Source of the DNA: Mycobacterium sp. MBM
GTDB taxonomy: Bacteria; Actinomycetota; Actinomycetes; Mycobacteriales; Mycobacteriaceae
Assembly (NCBI GenBank): GCA_021648845.1
Contig: JAKJHY010000032.1
Span: forward strand, 1 to 62,067
Direction of reading: 5' to 3'
Length of the DNA: 62,067 nt
The position numbers were made by a program, and so were the translations under genes. The notes below the pieces were generated by a model. That model saw nothing but the letters and a program-made list of their open reading frames with translations, was not told the DNA's origin and made no database searches. Positions 17,935 to 25,525 of the stretch are shown in pieces (position 1 is the first letter of the stretch; each line of letters starts with the position of its first letter).

Positions 17935-18429
17935 ATGGAACAACCAGGGGAGTTCGTGGGGCGGGCGCTCGTCGTCGTCGTCGATGACCGGACAGCGCAC
18001 GGCGAAGAGGATCACAGCGGACCGTTGGTCACCGAGTTGCTCGGGGAGAGCGGTTTCCTGGTCGACGGTGTCGTGGTGGTCTCCGCCGACGAGGTGGAGA
18101 TTCGCAACGCCCTCAACACGGCCGTCATCGGCGGCGTCGATCTGGTGATATCGGTCGGAGGGACCGGCGTGAGTCCTCGCGATGTGACCCCGGAGGCAAC
18201 CGTCGAGCTACTCGATCGCGAACTGCTGGGCATCTCCGAGGCGTTGCGCGCCTCCGGGTTGTCCGCGGGCATCGTCGACGCGGGCGTATCGCGGGGGCTG
18301 GCCGGAATCTCGGGCAGCACGCTCGTGGTGAACATCGCCGGATCTCGCGCCGCGGTCCGTGACGGCATGGCCACGCTCAACCCGTTGGCGGTGCAGGTGA
18401 TCGGACAGTTGTCGAGCCTCGACATCTGA
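17935..18429 (+). CDS. moaB2: molybdopterin-binding MogA/MoaB-like protein MoaB2
   Basis: A 164-residue MogA/MoaB fold protein, counterpart of Rv0984. Motifs are VVVDDRTAHGEEDHSG at the N-terminus and the molybdopterin site SVGGTGVSPRDVTPEAT, followed by GISEALRASG and GLAGISGSTLVVN. These proteins adenylylate molybdopterin in molybdenum cofactor synthesis. ATG 17935 (MEQPGEF) is preferred, though the frame is open from 17869. Despite the name, its steady linkage to mprAB-pepD in mycobacteria has no explained reason. Confidence 0.88.
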   Translation: MEQPGEFVGRALVVVVDDRTAHGEEDHSGPLVTELLGESGFLVDGVVVVSADEVEIRNALNTAVIGGVDLVISVGGTGVSPRDVTPEATVELLDRELLGISEALRASGLSAGIVDAGVSRGLAGISGSTLVVNIAGSRAAVRDGMATLNPLAVQVIGQLSSLDI

Positions 18430-18440
18430 GCGGCTGAAGA

Positions 18441-18481
18441 GGGTGCGCGGACGGCAACTATGCAGGTCTGCGCACCCTTTT
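18441..18481 (+). terminator. intrinsic terminator after moaB2
   Basis: GGGTGCGCGGAC (18441-18452) pairs with GTCTGCGCACCC (18466-18477) over 12 base pairs including one G-T wobble, with a 13-base loop and TTTT directly after. It ends the mprA-moaB2 transcription unit. Confidence 0.8.
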
Positions 18482-18527
18482 CAAGATCGTTAGGTTACGG
18501 CCAGGTGAACAGAGTAGTTTCCGAAAA

Positions 18528-18543
18528 TGTGACGTTGGTCACA
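18528..18543 (+). promoter_or_regulatory. perfect CRP-type binding site
   Basis: TGTGACGTTGGTCACA is a perfect 16-base dyad fitting TGTGA-N6-TCACA, the site read by mycobacterial CRP (Rv3676 family). It lies 14 bases before the GTG of the 52-codon gene and overlaps the likely ribosome-binding region. Binding in the cell is inferred. Confidence 0.65.
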
Positions 18544-18557
18544 AGGGGGGCGTCATC

Positions 18558-18716
18558 GTGACCGGACCGACACGGCCGTCGAAGGATGTAGTTAACGCGA
18601 TCTTCGGCGAGGACATGCCGCGCATCACCAAGGATGAGCGCGACGGCGACACCCCTTTTGGAAGCAGCGACCGGGAAATGTGGCTGCGGGACAACGTCCC
18701 GCCGCATCACGGCTGA
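18558..18716 (+). CDS. small acidic/charged protein of unknown function (52 residues)
   Basis: An open frame of 52 codons starting GTG 18558 behind an AGGGGGG ribosome-binding site 8 bases upstream. The product begins MTGPTRPSKDVVNAIFGED, has a charged middle (RITKDERDGD) and ends MWLRDNVPPHHG. There is no signal peptide or membrane segment. It follows the moaB2 terminator, so it has its own promoter, and the CRP-type dyad sits directly in front. I do not recognise a characterized family, but the site, the strong ribosome-binding sequence and codon choice support a real gene. Confidence 0.65.
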   Translation: MTGPTRPSKDVVNAIFGEDMPRITKDERDGDTPFGSSDREMWLRDNVPPHHG

Positions 18717-18908
18717 CCTGTAATTTCTCCCTGATCGGCTGGAATCGTCCCGCATTCCGGCCGATCACTGCATTGTGTTCGAGAGGCGAAGCAAATTCGG
18801 GCTCGCCGCGTTGTCTCGCTGGTCATGGCGACGTGAATACGGCTGTATGGCCGCCTCAGCAAACCTCGCAGCTCGTTTCGCCGCGGTGGTGGCGATGCGA
18901 CCTTCGCG

Positions 18909-18937
18909 TTGCCGGGTCGATGGAGCACCGTTATGTT
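18909..18937 (+). promoter_or_regulatory. promoter and long leader of the first mspC-like porin gene
   Basis: TTGCCG (18909-18914), a 17-base spacer and TATGTT (18932-18937). The start region downstream, CTCGTGTCAACGATGAGCA (18940-18958), is identical to that of the second porin copy. The gap 18717-19095 holds this promoter and a leader of about 150 bases before the porin ATG; no gene is seen in it. The leader is about 85 bases longer than that of the second copy. Confidence 0.55.
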
Positions 18938-19095
18938 CCTCGTGTCAACGATGAGCAAATCGTAAGAGCAACATGTGGAGTTTCTAATTCGCATCACATG
19001 GAGGTCTTGCAAGGTGTGAAGTCTCGGTTAGGGCCGGGATCCGCATCGACAAAAACGGTTGACAGCACACCAACCGTCGGCAGCTTAGGGAGAAC

Positions 19096-19749
19096 ATGAA
19101 GACAATCAGCCGGGTGCTAATTGCGATGATCGCGGCCGTTGCGTCGCTGTTCGTGAGCACGGGCACCTCTCACGCGGGTCTGGACAACGAGCTGAGCCTC
19201 GTGGACGGCAAGGACCGGACCCTGACCATCCAGCAGTGGGACACCTTCCTCAATGGTGTGTTTCCGCTGGATCGCAACCGTTTGACCCGTGAGTGGTTCC
19301 ACTCGGGCAAGGCGAAGTACATCGTGTCGGGTCCGGGTGCCGAGGACTTCGAGGGTGTGCTGGAGCTGGGTTACCAGGTCGGCTTCCCGTGGTCGCTGGG
19401 TGTGGGCATCAACTTCAGCTACACCACCCCCAACATCGCGTTCGACGGCCAGGACTACGGCTACTTCGGCCCGGCCGGTGTCGATTTCGACGTCATCCCG
19501 GCGATCGTGACCCCGCCGCTGTTCCCCGGTGCCTCGATCAGTGCCGACCTGGGTAACGGCCCGGGCATCCAGGAAGTGGCGACCTTCTCCGCCGATGTTG
19601 CCGGCGAGAGCGGCGCGGTGGCGGTGTCCAACGCGCATGGCACCGTGACCGGTGCTGCCGGTGGCGTGCTGCTGCGTCCCTACGCCCGTCTGATCGCCGC
19701 GGAGGGTGACAGCGTCACCACCTACGGCGAGCCCTGGAACATGAACTGA
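19096..19749 (+). CDS. MspA-family outer-membrane porin, copy 1 (mspC-like)
   Basis: A 217-residue precursor. The 27-residue signal peptide ends SHA, and the mature chain starts GLDNELSLVDGKDRTLTIQQ and ends SVTTYGEPWNMN, as in MspA. Porins of this family form octameric goblet-shaped channels in the mycolate outer membrane for small hydrophilic solutes. The mature length is 190 residues against 184 for MspA; the extra six are in the constriction loop. The ribosome-binding site TTAGGGAGAAC precedes ATG. The position next to mprAB-pepD-moaB2 matches mspC of M. smegmatis. It is followed by a small exported-protein gene. Confidence 0.93.
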   Translation: MKTISRVLIAMIAAVASLFVSTGTSHAGLDNELSLVDGKDRTLTIQQWDTFLNGVFPLDRNRLTREWFHSGKAKYIVSGPGAEDFEGVLELGYQVGFPWSLGVGINFSYTTPNIAFDGQDYGYFGPAGVDFDVIPAIVTPPLFPGASISADLGNGPGIQEVATFSADVAGESGAVAVSNAHGTVTGAAGGVLLRPYARLIAAEGDSVTTYGEPWNMN

Positions 19750-19844
19750 CGGTTCGCTCCTAACCCCGACGTCGTCGTGTGGTCCGTGCTCCGACAGGCG
19801 GGCCACACGGTGACGGGGCTTCAGAAGCAGGGAAGGAAAGCGTC

Positions 19845-20198
19845 ATGGCTGTATCGAAGAAGTTCGTAGTTCTCGGGTTCGGTTCGTTCGCCGGTGCCGC
19901 GCTGCTGTCCGGTCTGGGTGCGGCCGCGGCGAGCGCGGAGGTCGTGGAGTCGGCGCCGGCTCCGTATGTGACCAGCCGCCAGGCGATCCTGATCGACGAC
20001 AATGCGCTGCGGGTGGCCGACTACGGTGAGGCTCGCGGGTTCCTGGACACGCGCAATGCCGAGGCCGGCGTCGTGCACGCCCAGGGTGAGGGTGTGCACG
20101 TCGACACCGTCAAGGCGGTGCCGGGCACCACGGCCGCACCGTTCAACCTGGAATCCAACGGCGCGTTCGTCTTCAGCCCGCCGATCGGCGACTGGTGA
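19845..20198 (+). CDS. small exported protein, copy A, partner of porin copy 1
   Basis: A 117-residue protein with a signal peptide (MAVSKKFVVLGFGSFAGAAL, cleavage near ASA at residue 31) and an 86-residue mature part. The mature part contains APYVTSRQAILIDDNALRVA, a GFLDTRNAE segment and the C-terminus PPIGDW. It has no cysteine and no membrane helix beyond the signal. GGAAGGAAAG precedes the ATG. It lies 95 bases behind porin copy 1 and ends at a strong terminator, so the two are probably co-transcribed. The family is not recognised; a role at the outer membrane or in porin biogenesis is only a guess from context. Confidence 0.85.
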   Translation: MAVSKKFVVLGFGSFAGAALLSGLGAAAASAEVVESAPAPYVTSRQAILIDDNALRVADYGEARGFLDTRNAEAGVVHAQGEGVHVDTVKAVPGTTAAPFNLESNGAFVFSPPIGDW

Positions 20199-20224
20199 CC
20201 GATATTTCGTGAGTTCGACGCAGA

Positions 20225-20258
20225 CGCCCGGCCGGGGCACACCCCGGCCGGGCGTTTT
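20225..20258 (+). terminator. intrinsic terminator of porin unit 1
   Basis: A 13-base-pair perfect stem, CGCCCGGCCGGGG with CCCCGGCCGGGCG, loop CACA, then TTTT. The same hairpin with the same flanks follows the second unit at 21790-21823. Confidence 0.9.
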
Positions 20259-20625
20259 GCTGTCTGTAAGCCGTCGGTGTCCGCCGGGACGGCGGTCCAG
20301 CTCTCACCGGCAAAGCCTCCCCGCGTCACGCCGTGGATATGTGAACGGGTGGTGAATTCTTCTCTGTGCGGCTGTGATCTTCGCCATCCGGATGCGCCGG
20401 CTCGGTCTCCCGGGGGTGTCATCGCGCCCGCGTAGTTAATCTGCCTCGTCGAAGCGGTGGGCGTCGGGTCGGCGTCGGTCGGCCGTGTCAACGCGCCCGG
20501 CCCCGGTAGATCCCCCCGACCGGCCGCCACGGCCTCGCCGCTCACCGCGTTCCCCGTTGGGCGCTCTCTGGCCAGCAAACTTCTCGATGGCTGCGGCAGC
20601 ATGTCCGGGGTCGGATCTGTTCGCG

Positions 20626-20654
20626 TTGCTGGAATTGCCAGACGCCGTTAATTT
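20626..20654 (+). promoter_or_regulatory. promoter of the second mspC-like porin gene
   Basis: TTGCTG (20626-20631), 17-base spacer, TAATTT (20649-20654), followed by the same CTCGTGTCAACGATGAGCA as in copy 1 and then a leader of about 65 bases. The intergenic stretch 20199-20724 otherwise holds only the preceding terminator; no gene is seen. Confidence 0.55.
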
Positions 20655-20724
20655 ACTCGTGTCAACGATGAGCAGAACGCCCATCGCCCAGTCCGTCGAG
20701 TGCGGGAACCACTTAAGGGAGAAC

Positions 20725-21378
20725 ATGAAGGTATTCAGTCGGGTGCTGATCGCGATGATCGCGGCCGTTGCGTCGCTGTTCGTGAGCACGGGCACCTCTC
20801 ACGCGGGTCTGGACAACGAGCTGAGCCTCGTGGACGGCAAGGACCGGACCCTGACCATCCAGCAGTGGGACACCTTCCTCAACGGTGTGTTTCCGCTGGA
20901 TCGCAACCGTCTGACCCGTGAGTGGTTCCACTCGGGCAAGGCGAAGTACATCGTGTCGGGTCCGGGTGCCGAGGACTTCGAGGGTGTGCTGGAGCTGGGT
21001 TACCAGGTCGGCTTCCCGTGGTCGCTGGGTGTGGGCATCAACTTCAGCTACACCACCCCCAACATCGCGTTCGACGGCCAGGACTACGGCTACCTCGGCC
21101 CGGCCGGCGTCGATTTCGACCTCATCCCGGCGATCGTGACCCCGCCGCTGTTCCCCGGTGCCTCGATCAGCGCCGACCTGGGTAACGGCCCGGGCATCCA
21201 GGAAGTGGCGACCTTCTCCGCCGATGTTGCCGGCGCCAGCGGCGCGGTGGCGGTGTCCAACGCGCATGGCACCGTGACCGGTGCTGCTGGTGGCGTGCTG
21301 CTGCGTCCCTACGCCCGTCTGATCGCCGCGGAGGGTGACAGCGTCACCACCTACGGCGAGCCCTGGAACATGAACTGA
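20725..21378 (+). CDS. MspA-family outer-membrane porin, copy 2 (mspC-like)
   Basis: A 217-residue precursor almost identical to copy 1. The signal peptide differs by two residues (KVFS against KTIS). The mature chain differs by three: two in the constriction loop (YGYLGP and DFDLIP against YGYFGP and DFDVIP) and one near the vestibule (GASG against GESG). ACTTAAGGGAGAAC precedes the ATG. The partner gene starts only 31 bases downstream. It arose by tandem duplication of a porin plus small-protein unit, and the flanking DNA has diverged while coding parts stayed nearly the same. Confidence 0.93.
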   Translation: MKVFSRVLIAMIAAVASLFVSTGTSHAGLDNELSLVDGKDRTLTIQQWDTFLNGVFPLDRNRLTREWFHSGKAKYIVSGPGAEDFEGVLELGYQVGFPWSLGVGINFSYTTPNIAFDGQDYGYLGPAGVDFDLIPAIVTPPLFPGASISADLGNGPGIQEVATFSADVAGASGAVAVSNAHGTVTGAAGGVLLRPYARLIAAEGDSVTTYGEPWNMN

Positions 21379-21409
21379 CAACCGGCCACCGGTAAGGAAG
21401 GCGACTTTG

Positions 21410-21763
21410 ATGGCTGTATCGAAGAAGTTCGTAGTTCTCGGGTTCGGTTCGTTCGCCGGTGCCGCGCTGCTGTCCGGTCTGGGCGCCGCCACGGCGAGCG
21501 CTGACGTCGAGGAGTCGGCGCCGGCTCCGTACGTGACCAGCCGGCAGGCTCTGCTGATCGATGACAATGCGCTGCGGGTGGCCGACTACGGCGAGGCCCG
21601 CGGGTTCCTGGACACGCGCAACGCCGAGGCCGGCATCGTGCACGCCCAGGGTGAGGGTGTGCACGTCGACACCGTCAAGGCGGTGCCGGGCACCACCGCC
21701 GCACCGTTCAACCTGGAATCCAACGGCGCCTTCGTCTTCGATCCGCCGATCGGCGACTGGTGA
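21410..21763 (+). CDS. small exported protein, copy B, partner of porin copy 2
   Basis: A 117-residue paralogue of copy A with the same signal peptide (cleaved near ASA) and mature part ending NGAFVFDPPIGDW, in which only a handful of residues differ. GGTAAGGAAGG lies 10-15 bases before the ATG. The 31-base gap to porin copy 2 and the shared terminator downstream indicate one transcript. Function unknown. Confidence 0.85.
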   Translation: MAVSKKFVVLGFGSFAGAALLSGLGAATASADVEESAPAPYVTSRQALLIDDNALRVADYGEARGFLDTRNAEAGIVHAQGEGVHVDTVKAVPGTTAAPFNLESNGAFVFDPPIGDW

Positions 21764-21789
21764 CCGATATTTCGTGAGTTCGACGCAGA

Positions 21790-21823
21790 CGCCCGGCCGG
21801 GGCACACCCCGGCCGGGCGTTTT
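21790..21823 (+). terminator. intrinsic terminator of porin unit 2
   Basis: Identical 13-base-pair hairpin with CACA loop and TTTT tail to that of unit 1. About 65 bases around it, from the small-protein stop onward, are the same in both units. Confidence 0.9.
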
Positions 21824-21922
21824 GCTGTGCCGGGGCCCGATTGCGCCCTGCCAGCAGATGCACAGGCTATTGTGGGGAAACTAGCGGATAGCGTTTGTCG
21901 AATTTTTCGGGAAGTGGTGGTC

Positions 21923-22273
21923 ATGGCGTTGCTGAAGAAGCTCGGGATCTTCGGGGTCGGTTCGTTCGCGGGAGCCGCGGTGCTTGCAGGTTTGGGCGCC
22001 GCCACGGCGAGCGCGGAGGTCGAAGAGTCGGCACCGGCGCCCTATGTGACCAGCCGCCAGGCGATCCTGATCGACGACAATGCGCTGCGGGTGGCCGACT
22101 ACGGCCAGGCCCGTGGGTTCCTCGACACCCGCAACGCCGAGTCCGGGATCGTGCACGCCCAGGGTTCGGGCAACAAGGACACCGTCAAGGCGGTGCCGGG
22201 CACCAAGGCCGCACCGTTCAACCTGGCGGCCAATGGCGCGTTCATCTTCAGCCCGCCGATCGGTGACTGGTGA
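21923..22273 (+). CDS. small exported protein, copy C, without a porin
   Basis: A 116-residue third paralogue, more divergent in the signal peptide (MALLKKLGIFGVGSFAGAAV) but with the same mature core (APYVTSRQAILIDDNALRVA) and C-terminus PPIGDW. One residue is deleted in the middle (QGSGNKDTV against QGEGVHVDTV). It has no adjacent porin and sits behind the unit 2 terminator, so it needs its own promoter in 21824-21922. This indicates that the small protein can work outside a porin operon. Confidence 0.82.
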   Translation: MALLKKLGIFGVGSFAGAAVLAGLGAATASAEVEESAPAPYVTSRQAILIDDNALRVADYGQARGFLDTRNAESGIVHAQGSGNKDTVKAVPGTKAAPFNLAANGAFIFSPPIGDW

Positions 22274-22294
22274 TCGCCGAATAATCGTCGCCCC

Positions 22295-22330
22295 CGAGAG
22301 CGCCCGGCTGTTCGCAGCCGGGCGTTCTCG
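22295..22330. terminator. bidirectional terminator between copy C and mscL
   Basis: Perfect stem CGCCCGGCTG/CAGCCGGGCG with TTCG tetraloop (22301-22324), extended by CGAGAG/TTCTCG with one mismatch. It stands between the convergent stops of copy C (22273) and mscL (22340) and probably serves both strands. Confidence 0.75.
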
Positions 22331-22339
22331 CGTCCAGGC

Positions 22340-22747
22340 TCAGCTGTCGGGGTCGACGCGCTCCCCGGCGGTGCGCCCGGGTGTCTTGGCCAGCAGATCG
22401 CGGATCTCGGTCAGCAGCACCACTTCGGCCTCGACCGTCTCCTCCTCCTTCTTACGGAACTTGCTGTAGGGCAACACGATCAGGAAGTAGACCACGGCCG
22501 CCACCAGGACGAAGTTGATCGTGGCCGACAGCAGCACGTTCAGGTCGATGGTCTGATCGCCGCCGATCGGGATGCGCAGGATGCCGTAATCGGATTCGCC
22601 GCCCGCGCCGATCCGGTCGATCAGCGGCTGAATGATGCTCTCGGTGAACTTTGTGACGAGCCCGGTGAACGCGGTACCGATGACCACCGCGATCGACAGA
22701 TCGACGATGTTGCCGCGCAGCAGGAATTCCTTGAAACCCTTGATCAT
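22340..22747 (-). CDS. mscL: large-conductance mechanosensitive channel
   Basis: A 135-residue inner-membrane channel. It starts MIKGFKEFLLRGNIVDLSIA, and TM1 follows at once; TM2 (INFVLVAAVVYFLIVLPYSK) precedes a charged cytoplasmic helix ending in acidic residues. The pentamer opens under osmotic downshock. ATG 22747 has GGAAGGG upstream; the frame extends to 22783 without a better start. Confidence 0.95.
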   Translation of the reverse strand: MIKGFKEFLLRGNIVDLSIAVVIGTAFTGLVTKFTESIIQPLIDRIGAGGESDYGILRIPIGGDQTIDLNVLLSATINFVLVAAVVYFLIVLPYSKFRKKEEETVEAEVVLLTEIRDLLAKTPGRTAGERVDPDS

Positions 22748-22810
22748 GCGGGGACCCTTCCAGCAGGTGATGGTGACACGCAAACACTAACCGAGCAGTA
22801 ACGACGGATG

Positions 22811-23470
22811 TCAGTGCAAGGTGACCGTGACCTGGCGGGTGAGCGCGGCACCGGCCACCGCGTTGGCGATATGGCGCGGCAACGCCACCAACACCACTCG
22901 CTCGGAGGGTCCCGCCGGGCCCGGCGGCGCGGCGGATACCAGGGTCACGACGGCCTGCGTCGCGATCACCTCCGGCGCGGTGTCCGGCCCTGCCTCGGTG
23001 CTGCCCGCGGCGAGGATGTCGACGACATCGCCCGCCCGGACGAGATCGACAAGGGCGTCGTCGGCGAGATGCAGCGCCACGATGCGCGCGTCGGGGCCCG
23101 CGCTGGCCTCGGTCAGTCGAGAGCCGAGCAGACGGACATCTGTCAGTATCTCGCCGCGCCGGGCCGGGCCGGCGAGCGTGGTCCCGAGTGCGGCCGTGAC
23201 ATCCTCGGTCGCACCGTCGGGAACGGTTGTCGCCGGCCGGGATTCGATGCCGATATCGTCGGCGGTCAGTGGCGCCCCGGGCGGGAGGTCGCGCAAGGCG
23301 ACGACCACATCGGTGTGCATTCCGGCCGGGTCGGGTCGGAGCGCGGTGACCGCGGCCAGCGCCACCAGCAGTCCGGCGGCGGTGCGGCGAGCGGCCACGG
23401 TACGGGTCCAGTCCGGGCGTGCCGCTCGGCGCAGCCGCGACAGCGCCGACGGATTGAGTGCTTCCCCCAC
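22811..23470 (-). CDS. SAF-domain protein, CpaB/RcpC-like
   Basis: A 219-residue protein. A basic N-terminus is followed by a hydrophobic anchor (AAGLLVALAAVTAL, about residues 30-43) and an SAF domain (VVVALRDLPPGAPLTADDIG). This layout is like CpaB/RcpC factors of Flp pilus assembly, but no pilus genes are nearby. The start is GTG 23470. A role at the outer face of the membrane is inferred. Confidence 0.7.
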   Translation of the reverse strand: MGEALNPSALSRLRRAARPDWTRTVAARRTAAGLLVALAAVTALRPDPAGMHTDVVVALRDLPPGAPLTADDIGIESRPATTVPDGATEDVTAALGTTLAGPARRGEILTDVRLLGSRLTEASAGPDARIVALHLADDALVDLVRAGDVVDILAAGSTEAGPDTAPEVIATQAVVTLVSAAPPGPAGPSERVVLVALPRHIANAVAGAALTRQVTVTLH

Positions 23471-23536
23471 CTTGGCAACGCTATGCCGGTACCGACGATG
23501 ACGGCAGCCGCAGCTGATCCGCCTGTGGATAACGTG

Positions 23537-23872
23537 CTAGCTGGAGGCGGCGGCGGCCGGAGTCGAGCTGGCCGAACTCGTCGACGAGGACGTGCTGGCT
23601 GAACTCGAGGAGCTGCTGGAGGAGTCCGATGAGCTGGTCGAGGAGGAGCTGTCGCTGCTCTTGGCCGAGCTTGCGGTGCTGCTCGACGTCGATGCGTCGC
23701 GGCTGTCGTTGCGGTAGAAGCCGCTGCCCTTGAACACCACGCCGACCTTGCCGAACAGCTTGCGCAGCCGGCCGTTGCACTGCGGGCAGACGGTCAGCGC
23801 ATCGTCGCTGAACGCCTGGACCTGATCGAACCGATTGTCACATTCGGTACACGCGTAGGAATAGGTAGGCAC
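23537..23872 (-). CDS. FmdB-family zinc-ribbon protein with a serine-rich tail
   Basis: A 111-residue protein. The N-terminal FmdB zinc ribbon uses Cys pairs CTEC and CPQC within the first 35 residues (MPTYSYACTECDNRFDQVQ). From about residue 60 onward it is almost entirely Ser, Thr and Ala, a low-complexity tail of about 50 residues. GTG 23872 is preceded by GGAGG. It corresponds to Rv0991c, described as a redox-responsive chaperone-like protein. It probably has a regulatory or proteostasis role. Confidence 0.8.
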   Translation of the reverse strand: MPTYSYACTECDNRFDQVQAFSDDALTVCPQCNGRLRKLFGKVGVVFKGSGFYRNDSRDASTSSSTASSAKSSDSSSSTSSSDSSSSSSSSASTSSSTSSASSTPAAAASS

Positions 23873-23939
23873 GAAATCCTCCGAGACAGTCAAACCTTCT
23901 AGCACTCTAGCGGCTCAAGTGCTAGAACCGCTACGTGGG

Positions 23940-24551
23940 TTAGGTCATTCCCAGTGCAATCAGGCCCCGGCCAGGCGTCAGGGCGTGGGTCATCGGCACA
24001 TCGTGCGGTTCGGCGGGTATCTCGTCGAGCAACTCGTCATCGCGGACCACGGCCACCAATAGTGCATCGGCGGCGGCCAGTGTCAGAGCGCGGTCGTAGA
24101 AGCCGGCGCCGCGTCCCAGCCGGTTGCCTCCGCGGTCCACGGCCAGCGCCGGCACCAGCAGCACGGTGGCCTCGGCGATCGCTTCCGGGGGTAACCAGGG
24201 CGGCGGTGGCTCGCGCAGCCCGAACGGCGCCGCGATCAGCTCACCGCGCCGATATTCGGCCCACTGCATCGGCCGGCCGGTCCGGGCGATCGGCACCAGA
24301 ATCCGGATGCCGACCAGGACGTCGAGCAGCGGTACCGAATCGCGTGCCGCCCCGGGCTCAGAACCGGTCGGAATGTGGGCGCCCACCGTGCCCGCGCCCG
24401 CGGTGAGCTCGGGTATCTGCCTTTGCAGGGACCGTGTTTGGGCGGCTCGCTCGGACGCGGACAGCGCCCGCCGAGCCGCAAGGATCCGCGTCCTCAGTGC
24501 GGGTTTCGTCAGGATTGCCACCTTTGCGCCGACACCCTTCGCCTCAGCCAC
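23940..24551 (-). CDS. 5-formyltetrahydrofolate cyclo-ligase
   Basis: A 203-residue enzyme that converts 5-formyl- to 5,10-methenyltetrahydrofolate with ATP. The signature is LAVDRGGNRLGRGAGFYDR in the C-terminal half, and basic KPALRTRILAARRAL sits at the N-terminus. GTG 24551 is 23 bases from the divergent galU start, so the two share a promoter region. Matches Rv0992c in context. Confidence 0.9.
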   Translation of the reverse strand: MAEAKGVGAKVAILTKPALRTRILAARRALSASERAAQTRSLQRQIPELTAGAGTVGAHIPTGSEPGAARDSVPLLDVLVGIRILVPIARTGRPMQWAEYRRGELIAAPFGLREPPPPWLPPEAIAEATVLLVPALAVDRGGNRLGRGAGFYDRALTLAAADALLVAVVRDDELLDEIPAEPHDVPMTHALTPGRGLIALGMT

Positions 24552-24574
24552 CTTTGGGCATTAGTGTGTCAACG

Positions 24575-25486
24575 ATGGCACAGGCACTCGTACCTATCCC
24601 GCGGACGGCAGTTGTCCCCGCCGCGGGTCTGGGAACCCGATTTCTCCCGGCGACGAAAACCGTCCCGAAGGAGCTGCTCCCGGTGGTCGACACGCCGGGC
24701 ATCGAGTTGGTGGCTGCCGAGGCTGCCGAGGCTGGCGCCGAGCGGCTGATCATCATCACCTCCGAGGGCAAGGACGGCGTCGTCGCGCACTTCGTCGAGG
24801 ATCTGGTGCTGGAGGGCACGCTGGAGGCCCGCGGCAAGCACGTCATGCTGGAGAAGGTGCGCCGTGCACCCGCCCTGATCAAGGTGGAGGCGGTGGTGCA
24901 GGCCGAGCCGCTGGGCTTGGGGCACGCCGTGGGGTGCGTCGAGGCCAGTCTGCTGCCCGACGAGGACGCCATCGCCGTGCTGCTGCCCGACGACCTGGTG
25001 CTGCCGACCGGCGTCCTGGAGACCATGTCGAAGGTACGTGCCAAGCGCGGCGGTTCGGTGCTGTGCGCCATCGAGGTCCCCGGCGACGAGATCAGCGCCT
25101 ACGGCGTCTTCGACGTCGAGGTGGTCCCCGATGCGGCGAACCCGAACGTGCTGAAGGTCAAGGGCATGGTGGAGAAGCCCAAGGCCGAGGATGCCCCGTC
25201 GCACTTCGCGGCGGCCGGCCGCTACGTGCTCGACCGGGCGATCTTCGACGCGCTGCGCCGGGTCGACCGAGGTGTCGGTGGCGAGCTTCAGCTCACCGAT
25301 GCCATCGCCCTGCTGATCGAGGAGGGCCATCCCGTGCACGTGGTGGTGCACCGCGGCTCCCGACACGACTTGGGAAATCCCGGCGGCTACCTCAAGGCTG
25401 CGGTTGACTTTGCGCTAGAACGCGACGACTACGGACCGGAACTTCGGCGCTGGTTGGTCGAGCGATTGGGCCTTGCCGACGAGTAA
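24575..25486 (+). CDS. galU: UTP-glucose-1-phosphate uridylyltransferase
   Basis: A 303-residue nucleotidyltransferase making UDP-glucose for wall polysaccharides, glycolipids and trehalose. The N-terminal signature AVVPAAGLGTRFLPATKTVP and the KELLPVVDTP segment are present, with GGELQLTDAI near the C-terminus. ATG 24575 is chosen; GTG 24566 is in frame. Confidence 0.95.
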   Translation: MAQALVPIPRTAVVPAAGLGTRFLPATKTVPKELLPVVDTPGIELVAAEAAEAGAERLIIITSEGKDGVVAHFVEDLVLEGTLEARGKHVMLEKVRRAPALIKVEAVVQAEPLGLGHAVGCVEASLLPDEDAIAVLLPDDLVLPTGVLETMSKVRAKRGGSVLCAIEVPGDEISAYGVFDVEVVPDAANPNVLKVKGMVEKPKAEDAPSHFAAAGRYVLDRAIFDALRRVDRGVGGELQLTDAIALLIEEGHPVHVVVHRGSRHDLGNPGGYLKAAVDFALERDDYGPELRRWLVERLGLADE

Positions 25487-25525
25487 CGACAGCACGGCGG
25501 GTCTTGGACAGGAGAAAGGCATGCG

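Noticed and set aside
18495..18755. An 86-codon minus-strand frame over the 52-codon gene
   Set aside because: No ribosome-binding site or domain; the plus-strand frame has the better start and promoter context.
19096..21823. The porin duplication as an assembly artefact
   Set aside because: The two units differ in leaders, intragenic gaps and several residues, so they are distinct loci rather than a duplicated read stretch.
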